Program-made: the position numbers and the translations under genes | Source: an uncultured Mesorhizobium sp. | Lineage (GTDB): Bacteria > Pseudomonadota > Alphaproteobacteria > Rhizobiales > Rhizobiaceae | Reading direction: 5' to 3' | Assembly: GCA_937958475.1 (NCBI GenBank) | Contig: CALFXR010000085.1 | Location: 1-48,618, forward strand | DNA length: 48,618 bases | Part shown: in pieces, positions 33,144-41,940 of the stretch | Numbering within the stretch: the first letter of the stretch is position 1 | Layout of the letters: every line of letters starts with the position of its first letter | The notes under the pieces: model-generated | Seen by the model: the letters and a program-made list of their open reading frames with translations, nothing else | Told to the model about the DNA's origin: nothing | Databases searched by the model: none

Positions 33144-33155
33144 ATCGTACACAAT
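33144..33155. promoter_or_regulatory. degenerate GntR operator before ALDH
   Basis: ATCGTACACAAT matches the palindrome at 10 of 12 positions and ends 9 nt before the ALDH GTG start, close to the ribosome site. Confidence 0.35.
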
Positions 33156-33164
33156 GAGGGAATC

Positions 33165-34583
33165 GTGAAGGTTTATCGCGAACTCTTCATCGACGGTGAA
33201 TGGCGTGCGGCCGACGGTCCGAGCCATGTCGCCTACAGCGCACGCACGGGCGAGCCCGTGGCGGAGGTTCCTGAGGCTGCGCCCGCAATGGTGGATGCGG
33301 CCGTCCGTGCCGCGGCGCGCGCACTGCCGCAATGGGCGGCCACCGCGCACGTCGACAGGGCGGCACTGATCGAACGCGTGGCGGATGCGCTTGCCGACCG
33401 CGCCGACGAGATCGCGGCGGCGGTTACCGAGGAGGTCGGCATGCCGCTGCGACTGTCGCAGCGTCTCCAGGCCGCTGCGCCTGTCGAGGCCTGGCGCGCC
33501 AATGCCCGCTATGCGGCGTCGCTCGAAGAGGAGAGGCGGATCGCCCGCTCGCGGATCGTGCGCGAACCCGTTGGCGTCGTCGTGGCGATCACCCCTTGGA
33601 ACTATCCGCTGCACCAGATCACCGCCAAGATCGCAGCAGCCCTGGCAGCCGGCGCAACCGTGGTTGTCAAACCGTCCGAAATTGCGCCGACCAGCGCCTT
33701 CATCCTGGCCGAATGCGTCGCGAAGGCGGGCTTGCCGGCGGGAGTCTTCAACCTGCTCACCGGTGCCGGTCCGACCGTCGGAGAGAGTCTCGTCAGGCAT
33801 CCCCTGGCGGCAATGGTATCCTTCACCGGTTCGACAGCGGCCGGCATCCGCGTCGCAGAGATCGCCGCCGGCGGTATGAAGCGCATAACTCTCGAACTGG
33901 GGGGCAAGTCGGCGTCGATTGTGCTCGAAGGCGCCGATCTGGCGAAGGCCGTGAAGGCCACCCTGGCATCGTGCATGCTGAACTCCGGGCAGACCTGCAA
34001 TGCGCTGACGCGTCTGGTGGTGCCGAGGGGCCGTCTCGGTGAAGTGGCAGAACTGCTCCGAGCCGCCATCGCTACCTATCGCATCGGCGATCCGCTCGAC
34101 GCGGCGACCCGACTCGGGCCGCTCGCCTCCGCCGAGCAGGCGCAGCGGGTCCGGCAAACGATCGCCGCCGCGCGCGCTGCCGGCGCTCCGGTCATGGCCG
34201 AGGCGACGCCGCCCGACGGCCTGCCGGGCGGCTATTACGTTGCCCCTATCGTTTTCGGTCCGGTCGACGATTTCGCCTCGAGCCTCGTGCAGGATGAGAT
34301 CTTCGGCCCCGTGCTCGTCGTCCAGCCTCACGACGGCGAGGACGACGCCGTGGCGTTGGCCAATTGTACGCGCTACGGGCTCGCCGCCGCCGTCTGGGCG
34401 GTCGATGCCGATGCGGCCATGCGCGTCGCGCGAAGGCTCCGCGCCGGACAGGTCGACTGCAACGGCGCGGCATTCAATCCCGAGGCGCCGTTCGGCGGTT
34501 TCGGTCTGTCCGGACTTGGCCGCGAGAACGGTCCGCTGGGCCTGGACGGCTTTCTGGAAACGAAATCGGTGCAGATGCCATGA
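33165..34583 (+). CDS. aldehyde dehydrogenase
   Basis: A 472-residue NAD(P)-dependent ALDH. Motifs are VVVAITPWNYPLHQITAKIAAALAAG, VVKPSEIAPTS, FTGSTAAGIRV, the general-base Glu in ITLELGGKSASIVLE, the catalytic Cys in MLNSGQTCNALTR, EIFGPVLVVQ and FNPEAPFGGFGLSGLGRENG. GTG 33165 is used. It would oxidise an aldehyde intermediate to the acid, which the CoA transferases could then activate. The stop overlaps the next start (ATGA). Confidence 0.94.
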   Translation: MKVYRELFIDGEWRAADGPSHVAYSARTGEPVAEVPEAAPAMVDAAVRAAARALPQWAATAHVDRAALIERVADALADRADEIAAAVTEEVGMPLRLSQRLQAAAPVEAWRANARYAASLEEERRIARSRIVREPVGVVVAITPWNYPLHQITAKIAAALAAGATVVVKPSEIAPTSAFILAECVAKAGLPAGVFNLLTGAGPTVGESLVRHPLAAMVSFTGSTAAGIRVAEIAAGGMKRITLELGGKSASIVLEGADLAKAVKATLASCMLNSGQTCNALTRLVVPRGRLGEVAELLRAAIATYRIGDPLDAATRLGPLASAEQAQRVRQTIAAARAAGAPVMAEATPPDGLPGGYYVAPIVFGPVDDFASSLVQDEIFGPVLVVQPHDGEDDAVALANCTRYGLAAAVWAVDADAAMRVARRLRAGQVDCNGAAFNPEAPFGGFGLSGLGRENGPLGLDGFLETKSVQMP

Positions 34584-35155
34584 TCACGCTCCCTGACCCT
34601 GCCGCCGCACTGGAGAGCGGCACCGCCTCGGTTTCGCCGCCGATCGCCGAATTTGCGCCTGAGTTTCTCCTCCGGCGCTTCGGCGACGCGGTGGAGCGGC
34701 ACGAGGGCGCCGGTCTTGCCGCCCTGTTTGCGGCGGACGGCATCTACCACGACTGTTTCCATGGCGCCTTTGCGGGACGAACGGCCATTGCCGCTCTCAT
34801 TGACGATTGGTTCTACAGGACGGCCAGGGATTTCCGCTGGACCTTCCACGACCCGGTCTTTGACGGCGCCACGCTCTATGCGCGCTACGCATTCTCCTAT
34901 CGGTCGAAGTTGGCGGGCGCGCCGGACGGCCGCGTCGGCTTCGAGGGCGTCTCCATCATGCGGATCGTCCATGGGCTGATCCACGAGTACCGCGAGGTAG
35001 CCCACACCGGGCCGGTCCTCGCCGCGCTCAACTTCTCGCCGGAGCGCATTGCTGCCGTGATGGCCAAGCACAATCGCCAGGTCTGGGCGTCCGCGGAATT
35101 CGCGGCGCATCGCGCCCTCCCGGGGGGGGACCTTCCGAAGGCGCCCACCCCATGA
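34580..35155 (+). CDS. NTF2-like / SnoaL-fold protein
   Basis: A 191-residue protein with an NTF2-like core at about residues 28-160: FLLRRFGDAVERHEGAGLAALFAADGIYHDCFHGAFAGRTAIAALI, then DFRWTFHDPVFDGATLYARYAFSY and FEGVSIMRIVHGLIHEYREV. The fold serves in isomerases, hydratases, cyclases and ring-hydroxylase subunits. No catalytic assignment is possible. It overlaps its neighbours by 4 nt on both sides, so it is coupled to the ALDH and to the fusion enzyme. Confidence 0.8.
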   Translation: MITLPDPAAALESGTASVSPPIAEFAPEFLLRRFGDAVERHEGAGLAALFAADGIYHDCFHGAFAGRTAIAALIDDWFYRTARDFRWTFHDPVFDGATLYARYAFSYRSKLAGAPDGRVGFEGVSIMRIVHGLIHEYREVAHTGPVLAALNFSPERIAAVMAKHNRQVWASAEFAAHRALPGGDLPKAPTP

Positions 35156-37152
35156 CCGATGCCGTGGAGCGAGAGGACCGCGGCAACGTGGCGGTCTTGC
35201 GGTTGTGCAATCCTCCCGTCAACGCGATCTCGCACGCCGTCAGACTGGGCCTCGCGCGGCACCTGGAGCAATGCGCTGCCGACGCTGGGATCGCCTCGAT
35301 CGTCCTGGTCGGCGCCGGGGGCACATTCCCGGCAGGGGCGGACATCAGGGAATTCGGCATGCCGATCGAGGAGCCGAGCCTGGGTGCCGTCATTCGAATT
35401 CTCGATGCGCTGGCGAAGCCGGTCGTAGCCGCGATCGAGGGGAGCGCGCTCGGCGGCGGCCTCGAACTCGCGATGGCCTGCCATCTGCGCGTCTGCAAGG
35501 GAGACGCGGTCCTCGGCCTGCCCGAGGTCCGGCTCGGCGTGATGCCGGGTGGCGGCGGCACCCAACGCCTGCCCCGTCTCGTCGGTATGGACAGAGCGCT
35601 CGCCATGATGCTGACCGGCGAGCCGGTGAGTGGGAACGAGGCGCTCGCGCTGGCGCTCGCCGATGCCGTTGCAAGCGGTGATCTCCTCGAAGAGGCCTTG
35701 GAGCTGGCGCGCTCCGCCGCGCGCGGCGAACGCCGGTTCGTGCGAGCGCGGGACAGAACTGACACGCTGGGCGCTGATCTGGAGGCCGTGTTCGAACGCC
35801 ACGAGGCGGTCGCCCGGCGCCGCCGACCCGGCGAGGTGGCCCCGGTCGAAATCCTTCGCAGTGCGCGCAATGTTGTGACCGTCCCGTTCGAAGAGGCGCT
35901 CAGGCTTGAACGCGCCGGCGTCGCGACTTGCCTGGCCAGTCCGCAATCCGCTGCGATGCGCCACTTGTTCTTCGCCGAGCGCGCCGCTCGCAAGCCGCCG
36001 GAGGGCGCCCCGCGCGTGCGCGAAGGCGAGATCGGCCCGGTCGGCATCGCGGGTTCAGGCCCGCTGGCGCGCGGTTTGGCCCAGCTGCTTGCCGCCCGGT
36101 CGATCGATGTGTTGCTCTGGGACGAACGACCGGAAAGCGCATGCGAGGCCGTCGCGTCGGTGGAAGCACAGCTGCTAAAGACATCTGCGAATGCTGCTCC
36201 GGGATCGGTGCGCGCGCCCGCGGGCCGCATCGCCGCGGTGCGCGATGCAGGCGAGCTCGCTGGCACCAGCCTCGTGATAGAGGCGGCCCCGGAAGACCTC
36301 GAAACGAAAGTCCGCGTGCTCGGGCGACTCGCCGAGGCCGTCAAGTCGCCGCTGGCGACTGCGACACCCTACTTTTCCACCGCCGAGCTGGCGGCCGCGT
36401 CGGGCCGTCCGCTCGACCTCTTCGGCCTGCACTTCTTCCTGCCGGTGCATGCGATGCCGCTCGTCGAGGTCGTCGCCGCGCCGACGACCGCGCCTGCCGT
36501 GCTGGCGAGCGCGATGCGGTTCTGCGCGCGCATCGGGAAGTTGCCCGTCCTTGCGGCGGACTGCGACGGTTTCGTCGGCGATCGCGGCCTGCGCGCCTAC
36601 CTCGACGAGGCGATCTGCCTGCTTATGGACGGCGTCCCGGCGGTCGAGATCGACGCCGCGCTCGAGGCGTTCGGCATGGCGCTCGGCCCGTTCCGGCTGT
36701 GCGGCATGATCGGCGCGGACATGGCCCTTCGCATCCTGCGCGGGCGGGAGTCTGCGCCCTACGATCCCGAGCGCGCCGCCTTTCTGACCGGCGCGCTTCG
36801 CTCGGCGGACGGATCCGGCGGTCCTGCCACCAACGGCTCCCCGACCGGCGCGTCGTCCAATATCGACCGCGAAGACATTGTACGCCGTTGCCTCTCGCGT
36901 GTCGTCAACGAGAGCCTGCGGATCCTCGAGGAGAAGGTCGTTCGCGACGTCGCCGACATCGACGTCGTCTGGACCAACGGGCTCGGCTTCCCGCGTTACC
37001 GCGGCGGTCCCATCTGGTGGGCCGACAGTATCGGCAGCGAAGCCGTGCTTCGCGAGATCCGCGCGTCCACGGCGCGAACGGCATCCGACCTGGAACCGGC
37101 ACCGCTGTTGCTCAAGGCGGCCGCTGCCGGGCTGCCGCTGGGGGGCCTGTGA
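35152..37152 (+). CDS. enoyl-CoA hydratase / 3-hydroxyacyl-CoA dehydrogenase fusion
   Basis: A 666-residue multifunctional beta-oxidation enzyme. The N-terminal crotonase (about 1-190) keeps both catalytic glutamates in GSALGGGLELAMA and LGLPEVRLGVMPGGGG. The 3-hydroxyacyl-CoA dehydrogenase part starts near 295 with a shortened Rossmann loop, GIAGSGPLARGLAQLL. It has the catalytic His in GLHFFLPVHAMPLVEVV (FNPV is usual) and two C-terminal helical domains ending in GFPRYRGGPIWWAD. It is somewhat shorter than FadB/FadJ. It would hydrate an enoyl-CoA and oxidise the alcohol. ATG 35152 overlaps the preceding stop. Confidence 0.92.
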   Translation: MTDAVEREDRGNVAVLRLCNPPVNAISHAVRLGLARHLEQCAADAGIASIVLVGAGGTFPAGADIREFGMPIEEPSLGAVIRILDALAKPVVAAIEGSALGGGLELAMACHLRVCKGDAVLGLPEVRLGVMPGGGGTQRLPRLVGMDRALAMMLTGEPVSGNEALALALADAVASGDLLEEALELARSAARGERRFVRARDRTDTLGADLEAVFERHEAVARRRRPGEVAPVEILRSARNVVTVPFEEALRLERAGVATCLASPQSAAMRHLFFAERAARKPPEGAPRVREGEIGPVGIAGSGPLARGLAQLLAARSIDVLLWDERPESACEAVASVEAQLLKTSANAAPGSVRAPAGRIAAVRDAGELAGTSLVIEAAPEDLETKVRVLGRLAEAVKSPLATATPYFSTAELAAASGRPLDLFGLHFFLPVHAMPLVEVVAAPTTAPAVLASAMRFCARIGKLPVLAADCDGFVGDRGLRAYLDEAICLLMDGVPAVEIDAALEAFGMALGPFRLCGMIGADMALRILRGRESAPYDPERAAFLTGALRSADGSGGPATNGSPTGASSNIDREDIVRRCLSRVVNESLRILEEKVVRDVADIDVVWTNGLGFPRYRGGPIWWADSIGSEAVLREIRASTARTASDLEPAPLLLKAAAAGLPLGGL

Positions 37153-37175
37153 CGATGCCCGGGTGCGGACCGAGC

Positions 37176-38015
37176 CTAGATTCTGGATTCTGCGCCGCGA
37201 TCCATGGCGTTGTAGCCAAGCGATTCCGACGTGCGCGCTGCGGCATTGAGCACCGCCGGCGCGAGTTCGGCGAGACGTTCCGGCGACAGCCGCTCGGACG
37301 GGCCGCTGATGCCGATGGACGCGACCGGTGTCGAGGTCTCGTTCCAGATCGGTGCGGCGATCGAGTTGATGTTCCGGTGCCAGCCGCTGATCGAGGTTGC
37401 GTAGCCGTTGCGGCGGATGGTTTCGAGTTCAGCAAGCACGGTCGAAAGGTCGAGCGCTTCCGGCGCCGGCTTGCCCTCGAGGAAACCGCGCACCAGCTGT
37501 TCCGCGTTGGGCAGGAAGGCGAGCATCGCCTTGCCCGAGGCGGTGAACAGGGCGGGAAAGCGCCTTCCGGCCTGGGGAGTCAGGCGCAGGGGGTAGTGGG
37601 CGTCGATCTTGTCGATGTACAGGATGTCCATTCCGCTGAGGACAGCCAGATAGACATGCTCGCTCGTCTCGCGGTGCAGCGAGCTCAGGAACACCTGGGC
37701 CGCGCGTTTGACGGGATTCCGGCCGACGACCCGGCTGCCGATCTCCCACACCTTGAGGGCAAGCGAGTAGCGTCCGAGGTCGGCGTTTCGCTCGACGTAG
37801 CCGAGGGCCGTCAGCGTGGTCAGCAGCCGGTGAACGTTGCTGTTCTGGAGCCCGAGCTCGCGCGCGATGGCCGAAACGCCCATGGGCGCATCGGAAAGGG
37901 AAAGCAATTCGAGGACCTGAAAAGCCTTCACAGCGGTCGTATCGAGACTGACGGGACGCGCCGCCTCGCTCCCCGTCGCGGGGGCATTTCGCCCGCCCGC
38001 AGGACCTTTCTGCAT
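37176..38015 (-). CDS. IclR family transcriptional regulator
   Basis: A 279-residue regulator. The winged helix (about residues 28-90) reads AFQVLELLSLSDAPMGVSAIARELGLQNSNVHRLLTTLTALGYVER; the IclR effector domain follows (HRETSEHVYLAVLSGMDILYIDKID, LFTASGKAMLAFLPN, ISAAPI-like SIAAPIWNETSTPVASIGISGP). ATG 38015 with GGAGA upstream is preferred; the frame extends to 38126. It diverges from the ABC transporter. A tandem palindrome lies in between, the same element found at two enzyme promoters. Confidence 0.93.
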   Translation of the reverse strand: MQKGPAGGRNAPATGSEAARPVSLDTTAVKAFQVLELLSLSDAPMGVSAIARELGLQNSNVHRLLTTLTALGYVERNADLGRYSLALKVWEIGSRVVGRNPVKRAAQVFLSSLHRETSEHVYLAVLSGMDILYIDKIDAHYPLRLTPQAGRRFPALFTASGKAMLAFLPNAEQLVRGFLEGKPAPEALDLSTVLAELETIRRNGYATSISGWHRNINSIAAPIWNETSTPVASIGISGPSERLSPERLAELAPAVLNAAARTSESLGYNAMDRGAESRI

Positions 38016-38069
38016 GTGAAGCTGTCTCCAATGTCGACGAACACTCGCGATATCACGCAGGCGCACGAG

Positions 38070-38098
38070 TTGACAAGTCGACGGCAACCGTATATCAA
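38070..38098 (+). promoter_or_regulatory. promoter of the ABC transporter operon
   Basis: TTGACA (38070-38075), 17-bp spacer, TATCAA (38093-38098). The spacing and the position of the operator just after the -10 copy the layout of the promoter at 19471. Confidence 0.55.
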
Positions 38099-38104
38099 CA
38101 CACC

Positions 38105-38141
38105 ATTCTGATAATTGGAATGACAATACGTTTATCAGAAT
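38105..38141. promoter_or_regulatory. tandem operator, site C, in the iclR/transporter divergence
   Basis: ATTCTGATAATTGGAAT (38105-38121) followed 20 bp on by AATACGTTTATCAGAAT (38125-38141). The outer half-sites ATTCTGAT and ATCAGAAT are exact reverse complements. Confidence 0.6.
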
Positions 38142-38167
38142 ATCAGGGCGATCAGAAGGGCGAGGTC

Positions 38168-38266
38168 ATGAGTTCGAGCTGGTTCGATCCCATCGCCCGC
38201 GCGTTTGCCCTTTCGCTCGCCTCACGCCGCCGACGGCGATCCCTCCGCCGGGGGAGCGCAAGGTGA
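38168..38266 (+). CDS. possible 32-residue leader ORF before the permease gene
   Basis: ATG 38168 follows AGAAGGGCGAGG and reads MSSSWFDPIARAFALSLASR, then an Arg-rich tail, stopping at TGA 38264-38266. The stop overlaps the permease GTG (GTGA). It may couple translation of the permease or simply be a chance frame; no family is recognised. Confidence 0.3.
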   Translation: MSSSWFDPIARAFALSLASRRRRRSLRRGSAR

Positions 38267-39219
38267 GCGGCTACGTAATCCGCAGGCTTCTTGCCCTTCT
38301 GCCCACGCTGTTCATCGCGTCGGTCATCGTGTTCGTGACGATCCGGATGATCCCAGGCGACACGATCGACCTGATGATGTCGCAGAACGATACGAGCGCA
38401 ACCCGCCAGAGCCGGGAACAGCTGGAATCCGCGCTCGGTCTCGATAAGCCAATGCACGTCCAGTACGTCAGCTGGATATCCGCGATCCTGCTGCACGGCG
38501 ACATGGGACAGTCGCTCTGGACCAGCGCCTCGGTCGGGCACGAACTGATGCTGCGCCTGCCCGTGACCTTCACGATGGGCGTAATGGCCCTGATGGTTTC
38601 CCTCATCATCGGAATACCGATCGGTGTCTATGCGGCCATCCGGCAGGACACGCTGGGAGACTACGCGCTGCGAACGTTCTCGGTCTTGTTGCTCGCCGTT
38701 CCCGGCTTCTGGATCGGTACCCTCGTGATGGTGTTCCCGTCGATCTGGTGGGGTTGGTCGCCGTCGATACGCTTCGTGCCTTTCTCGGTGGATCCGGGTG
38801 CCTATTTGCTGCAGCTCGCCATTCCCGCGGTCATCCTGGGCGGGTCGCTCTCGGCGATCGTCATGCGGCTCACCCGGGCGCTCATGCTCGAAGTGCTGCG
38901 CCAGGACTACATCCGCACTGCGCGGGCCAAGGGCCTCCCGGTGCGAGTGGTGGTAATCCGACACGCGCTGCGCAACGCTCTTGTTCCGGTCGTCACGCTG
39001 GTCGGCATCCAGGCACCGCTACTGTTCGGCGGCGCGGTGATTCTCGAGCAGATCTTCGTCATCCCGGGCATTGGGCTCCTGCTGCTGGAATCGGTCGCCA
39101 ACCGCGACTACCCGATGGTCACCGGTGTGTTCCTGGTCGTGGGTGTCGCCGTCCTCTTCATCAATTTCCTGGTCGATCTCAGCTACGGCTTCCTCGACCC
39201 CAAGATGAGGGCACGGTAA
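38263..39219 (+). CDS. ABC transporter permease, OppB/DppB type
   Basis: A 318-residue inner-membrane permease of an oligopeptide/nickel-type importer. It has six helices, starting with YVIRRLLALLPTLFIASVIVFVTIRMIPGD. The region LDKPMHVQYVSWISAILLHGDMGQSLWT is typical of OppB. The EAA loop is DYIRTARAKGLPVRVVVIRHALRNALVPVVTLVG. GTG 38263 is used. It overlaps the next gene by 1 nt (TAATG). Confidence 0.94.
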   Translation: MSGYVIRRLLALLPTLFIASVIVFVTIRMIPGDTIDLMMSQNDTSATRQSREQLESALGLDKPMHVQYVSWISAILLHGDMGQSLWTSASVGHELMLRLPVTFTMGVMALMVSLIIGIPIGVYAAIRQDTLGDYALRTFSVLLLAVPGFWIGTLVMVFPSIWWGWSPSIRFVPFSVDPGAYLLQLAIPAVILGGSLSAIVMRLTRALMLEVLRQDYIRTARAKGLPVRVVVIRHALRNALVPVVTLVGIQAPLLFGGAVILEQIFVIPGIGLLLLESVANRDYPMVTGVFLVVGVAVLFINFLVDLSYGFLDPKMRAR

Positions 39220-40127
39220 TGGCCGATGTTGCCTTCCCGGCGACCGACAGCGCGGCGGCCAGGTTCGGTCGACGACTGCGCGGCGTCGTCGATTTTATCT
39301 GGCGGCTTTGCCGGCAGAAGCCCCTTGGCGCGGTGGGCGCTTTCATCTGCCTGGTCTTTCTCGTCGCCGGCATCTTCGCCGATTTCCTGGCGCCTTACGG
39401 TTTCAACCAGATCATGCCAATCGACCGGCTTAAGCCGCCGAGTTGGCAGCATCCGTTCGGTACCGACAACCTCGGCCGTGACATCTTCTCGCGCATCCTC
39501 TACGGCGCGCAGCTCTCTGTGATCGTCGGCCTTTCGGCCGCCTTCCTGGCGACCCTCGTGTCGACAGTGCTCGGTATCACGAGCGGCTATCTCGGCGGCC
39601 GCTTCGACTTGCTGGTGCAGCGGTTTGTCGATGCCTGGATGAGTTTCCCCGACCTCGTCATCCTGATCGTCGTCGCTGCCGTACTCGGACCGGGTATGAC
39701 ACAGCTCATCGTCATCCTCGGGCTCCTCTACGGTATCGCCGGCTCGCGCATCGTGCGCAGCGCCGTGCTCTCCGTCCGCGAGCAGAGCTACATCCATGCC
39801 TCGCAGTCGATCGGCGCGACTCCGCCGCGCATCATGCTGCGTCACGTCCTCCCCAACGTCATGTCGCCGATCATCGTGCTGTTCACGACGCGCGTCGGAG
39901 CGGTGATCCTTGCAGAGGCGGCGCTCGCCTTCCTCGGCCTCGGCGTGCCGCCTCCTGCGCCCACATGGGGAGGAATGCTCACCGGCAGCGCGCGGACTTA
40001 CATGCACATGGCGCCCTGGATGGGCTTGGCGCCGGGCATCTGCCTGACCCTCGTGGTCTTCAGCATCAACATGTTCGGCGACGCGCTACGCGACCTGCTC
40101 GATCCGCGCATGCGCGGCCAGCACTGA
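39219..40127 (+). CDS. ABC transporter permease, OppC/DppC type
   Basis: A 302-residue partner permease. An N-terminal cytoplasmic stretch precedes helix 1 (LGAVGAFICLVFLVAGIFADFLAPYGF). HPFGTDNLGRDIFSRILYGAQLSVIVGL is the OppC hallmark, and the EAA loop is SYIHASQSIGATPPRIMLRHVLPNVMSPIIVL. The frame upstream of ATG 39219 lies inside the first permease and is discarded. Confidence 0.95.
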   Translation: MADVAFPATDSAAARFGRRLRGVVDFIWRLCRQKPLGAVGAFICLVFLVAGIFADFLAPYGFNQIMPIDRLKPPSWQHPFGTDNLGRDIFSRILYGAQLSVIVGLSAAFLATLVSTVLGITSGYLGGRFDLLVQRFVDAWMSFPDLVILIVVAAVLGPGMTQLIVILGLLYGIAGSRIVRSAVLSVREQSYIHASQSIGATPPRIMLRHVLPNVMSPIIVLFTTRVGAVILAEAALAFLGLGVPPPAPTWGGMLTGSARTYMHMAPWMGLAPGICLTLVVFSINMFGDALRDLLDPRMRGQH

Positions 40128-40169
40128 ACCAACTTGCAGACAGGGGCAACCATCATGGAGGAAGTTAAA

Positions 40170-41876
40170 ATGATGTCTAGAATCAGGATATCGGCATTCG
40201 GAGGCGCCAGTCTGCTCGCGCTGGCGCTGTCCGCGGCAAGCGCCGCGGCGCAAAGCCTCGAGACCCCGAAACGTGGCGGCACGCTTGAGGTGTCGACCGT
40301 CTTCCCGGCCGTCTCGCCGCTCACCTTCGAGAACTTCGACTGGGGCTGGAAGTTCAACCACGATACCGGCCAGGTCTACGAGCAGCTGTTCTCCGCCGAC
40401 TTCTCGAAGGTGAAGTCGCGCGGGGGAGCCGCCTCGCTGCTTCTCAGCGCCTACCTGCCGGGCGACGTTATGACCGGTGAACTGGCCGAAAGCTGGGAGT
40501 GGCAGCAGAATCCGCTCCGTCTGGTGGTTAAGTTGCGCAAGGGCGTCATGTTCCCGGAAAAGCCGGGCGTCATGAAGTCCCGCGAACTGGTCGCCGACGA
40601 CATCATCTTCAACTACCAGCGCTGGTCGGGCAGCCCCAAGGCCACGCGCAATTTCACGGCTTTCGTGACGTCGGTGACCGCGCCCGACCCGCACACCGTC
40701 GTCTTCGAGATGAACCAGTACAACGCCGAGTGGGACTTCCGGCTCGGCTATGGCTACCAGTCCGGCGTGATCCCGAAGGAAGTAGCCGATGCGGGCGCCG
40801 CCGACTGGAAGAACGTCAACGGCACCGGGCCGTTCAGGCTGACCGACTACATACAGGGCAACTCGGTCACCTACGAGCGCAACGACGTCTACTGGGGCAA
40901 GGAGACGATCAACGGCGTCGAGCAGCAACTCCCCTATGTCGACAAGGTCATCAACCGCATCATTAAGGACGAGGCGACCCGCACCACGGCGCTACGAACC
41001 GGTGAACTCGACATCATGGAACTCGTCCGCTGGCAGGACGCCGATGCGTTGCAGAAGGCGCTGCCGGACCTCAGGTGGAACAAGTGGCTCGCGCAGACCG
41101 GTACGTTCCTCGCGATGCGCAGCGACGTGAAGCCGTTCGACGACGTCCGTGTCCGCCGTGCGCTGAACATGGCGATCAACAAGCAGGAGATCATCGACAG
41201 CTACTACAACGGCAATGCCGAGATGCTGGCCTATCCGATGCATCCCGGCTGGGGGCCGTACTACCAGCCGCTGGAGGAGCAGCCCGACTCGGTGAAGGAG
41301 CTTTTCGCCTACAATCCTGAAAAGGCGAAGCAGCTGCTCGCGGAAGCCGGCTATCCCGATGGGTTCAGCTTCACCACCCAGATCTGCACCTGCATCGCCG
41401 ACCACGCGGACCTCGTGCCGCTGCTCGCTGCCTACCTGGAGCAGGTTGGCGTGAAGATGACCATCGAGACGATGGAGTCGGCCGCATATTACGCGGCGAT
41501 GTCCAACGGCACGAATGCCGCCGGCTACGTTCTGGACAGCGGCCACGGCAATCCGACAACCAGCATCCGCAAGAACTTCACCACCGGCCAGATCTCCAAT
41601 ATGGCGAAGTGGAGCGATCCGGCTTTCGATGCCCGCATGGACGCGGTTTTCGCCGAGCCGGACGAGGCGAAGCGGCAGTCCGAACTGCGCGCCATGACCA
41701 CGGAGATGCTGGACAAGGCTCCCTACATCTGGCTGCCGACCGTCTACAACTTCACTGCCTGGTGGCCGTGGGTAAAAGGCTACGAGGGTGAGATCTACTC
41801 GGGCACGCTCAGGCCCGGCCCTGTCTACGCGCGGCTGTGGATCGACGAAGAGCTTAAGAAGAAGATGGGCCACTGA
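40170..41876 (+). CDS. ABC transporter substrate-binding protein, family 5 (Opp/Dpp type)
   Basis: A 568-residue periplasmic binding protein. A Sec signal peptide is clear (RIRISAFGGASLLALALSAASAAAQ). The SBP_bac_5 fold shows PKRGGTLEVS, GDVMTGELAESWEW, KLRKGVMF, GTGPFRLTDYIQGNSVTYERND, VRRALNMAINKQEII and EKAKQLLAEAGYPDGF. ATG 40170 follows GGAGGAAG; an ATG three bases on is also possible. The ligand is unknown but is the expected entry substrate of the island. No lipobox cysteine is present. Confidence 0.93.
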   Translation: MMSRIRISAFGGASLLALALSAASAAAQSLETPKRGGTLEVSTVFPAVSPLTFENFDWGWKFNHDTGQVYEQLFSADFSKVKSRGGAASLLLSAYLPGDVMTGELAESWEWQQNPLRLVVKLRKGVMFPEKPGVMKSRELVADDIIFNYQRWSGSPKATRNFTAFVTSVTAPDPHTVVFEMNQYNAEWDFRLGYGYQSGVIPKEVADAGAADWKNVNGTGPFRLTDYIQGNSVTYERNDVYWGKETINGVEQQLPYVDKVINRIIKDEATRTTALRTGELDIMELVRWQDADALQKALPDLRWNKWLAQTGTFLAMRSDVKPFDDVRVRRALNMAINKQEIIDSYYNGNAEMLAYPMHPGWGPYYQPLEEQPDSVKELFAYNPEKAKQLLAEAGYPDGFSFTTQICTCIADHADLVPLLAAYLEQVGVKMTIETMESAAYYAAMSNGTNAAGYVLDSGHGNPTTSIRKNFTTGQISNMAKWSDPAFDARMDAVFAEPDEAKRQSELRAMTTEMLDKAPYIWLPTVYNFTAWWPWVKGYEGEIYSGTLRPGPVYARLWIDEELKKKMGH

Positions 41877-41899
41877 CGCGCGCTGCGCATAGCCTGGCG

Positions 41900-41921
41900 G
41901 GCGGCCGCTCCGGCGGCCGCC
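41900..41921 (+). terminator. strong stem-loop between the binding-protein and ATPase genes
   Basis: GGCGGCCGC (41900-41908), loop TCCG, GCGGCCGCC (41913-41921): a perfect 9-bp GC stem, no T-tract. In importer operons such hairpins often protect or partly separate the abundant binding-protein transcript from the downstream ATPase genes. Confidence 0.5.
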
Positions 41922-41940
41922 TCTGCACACGGAGATTGCA

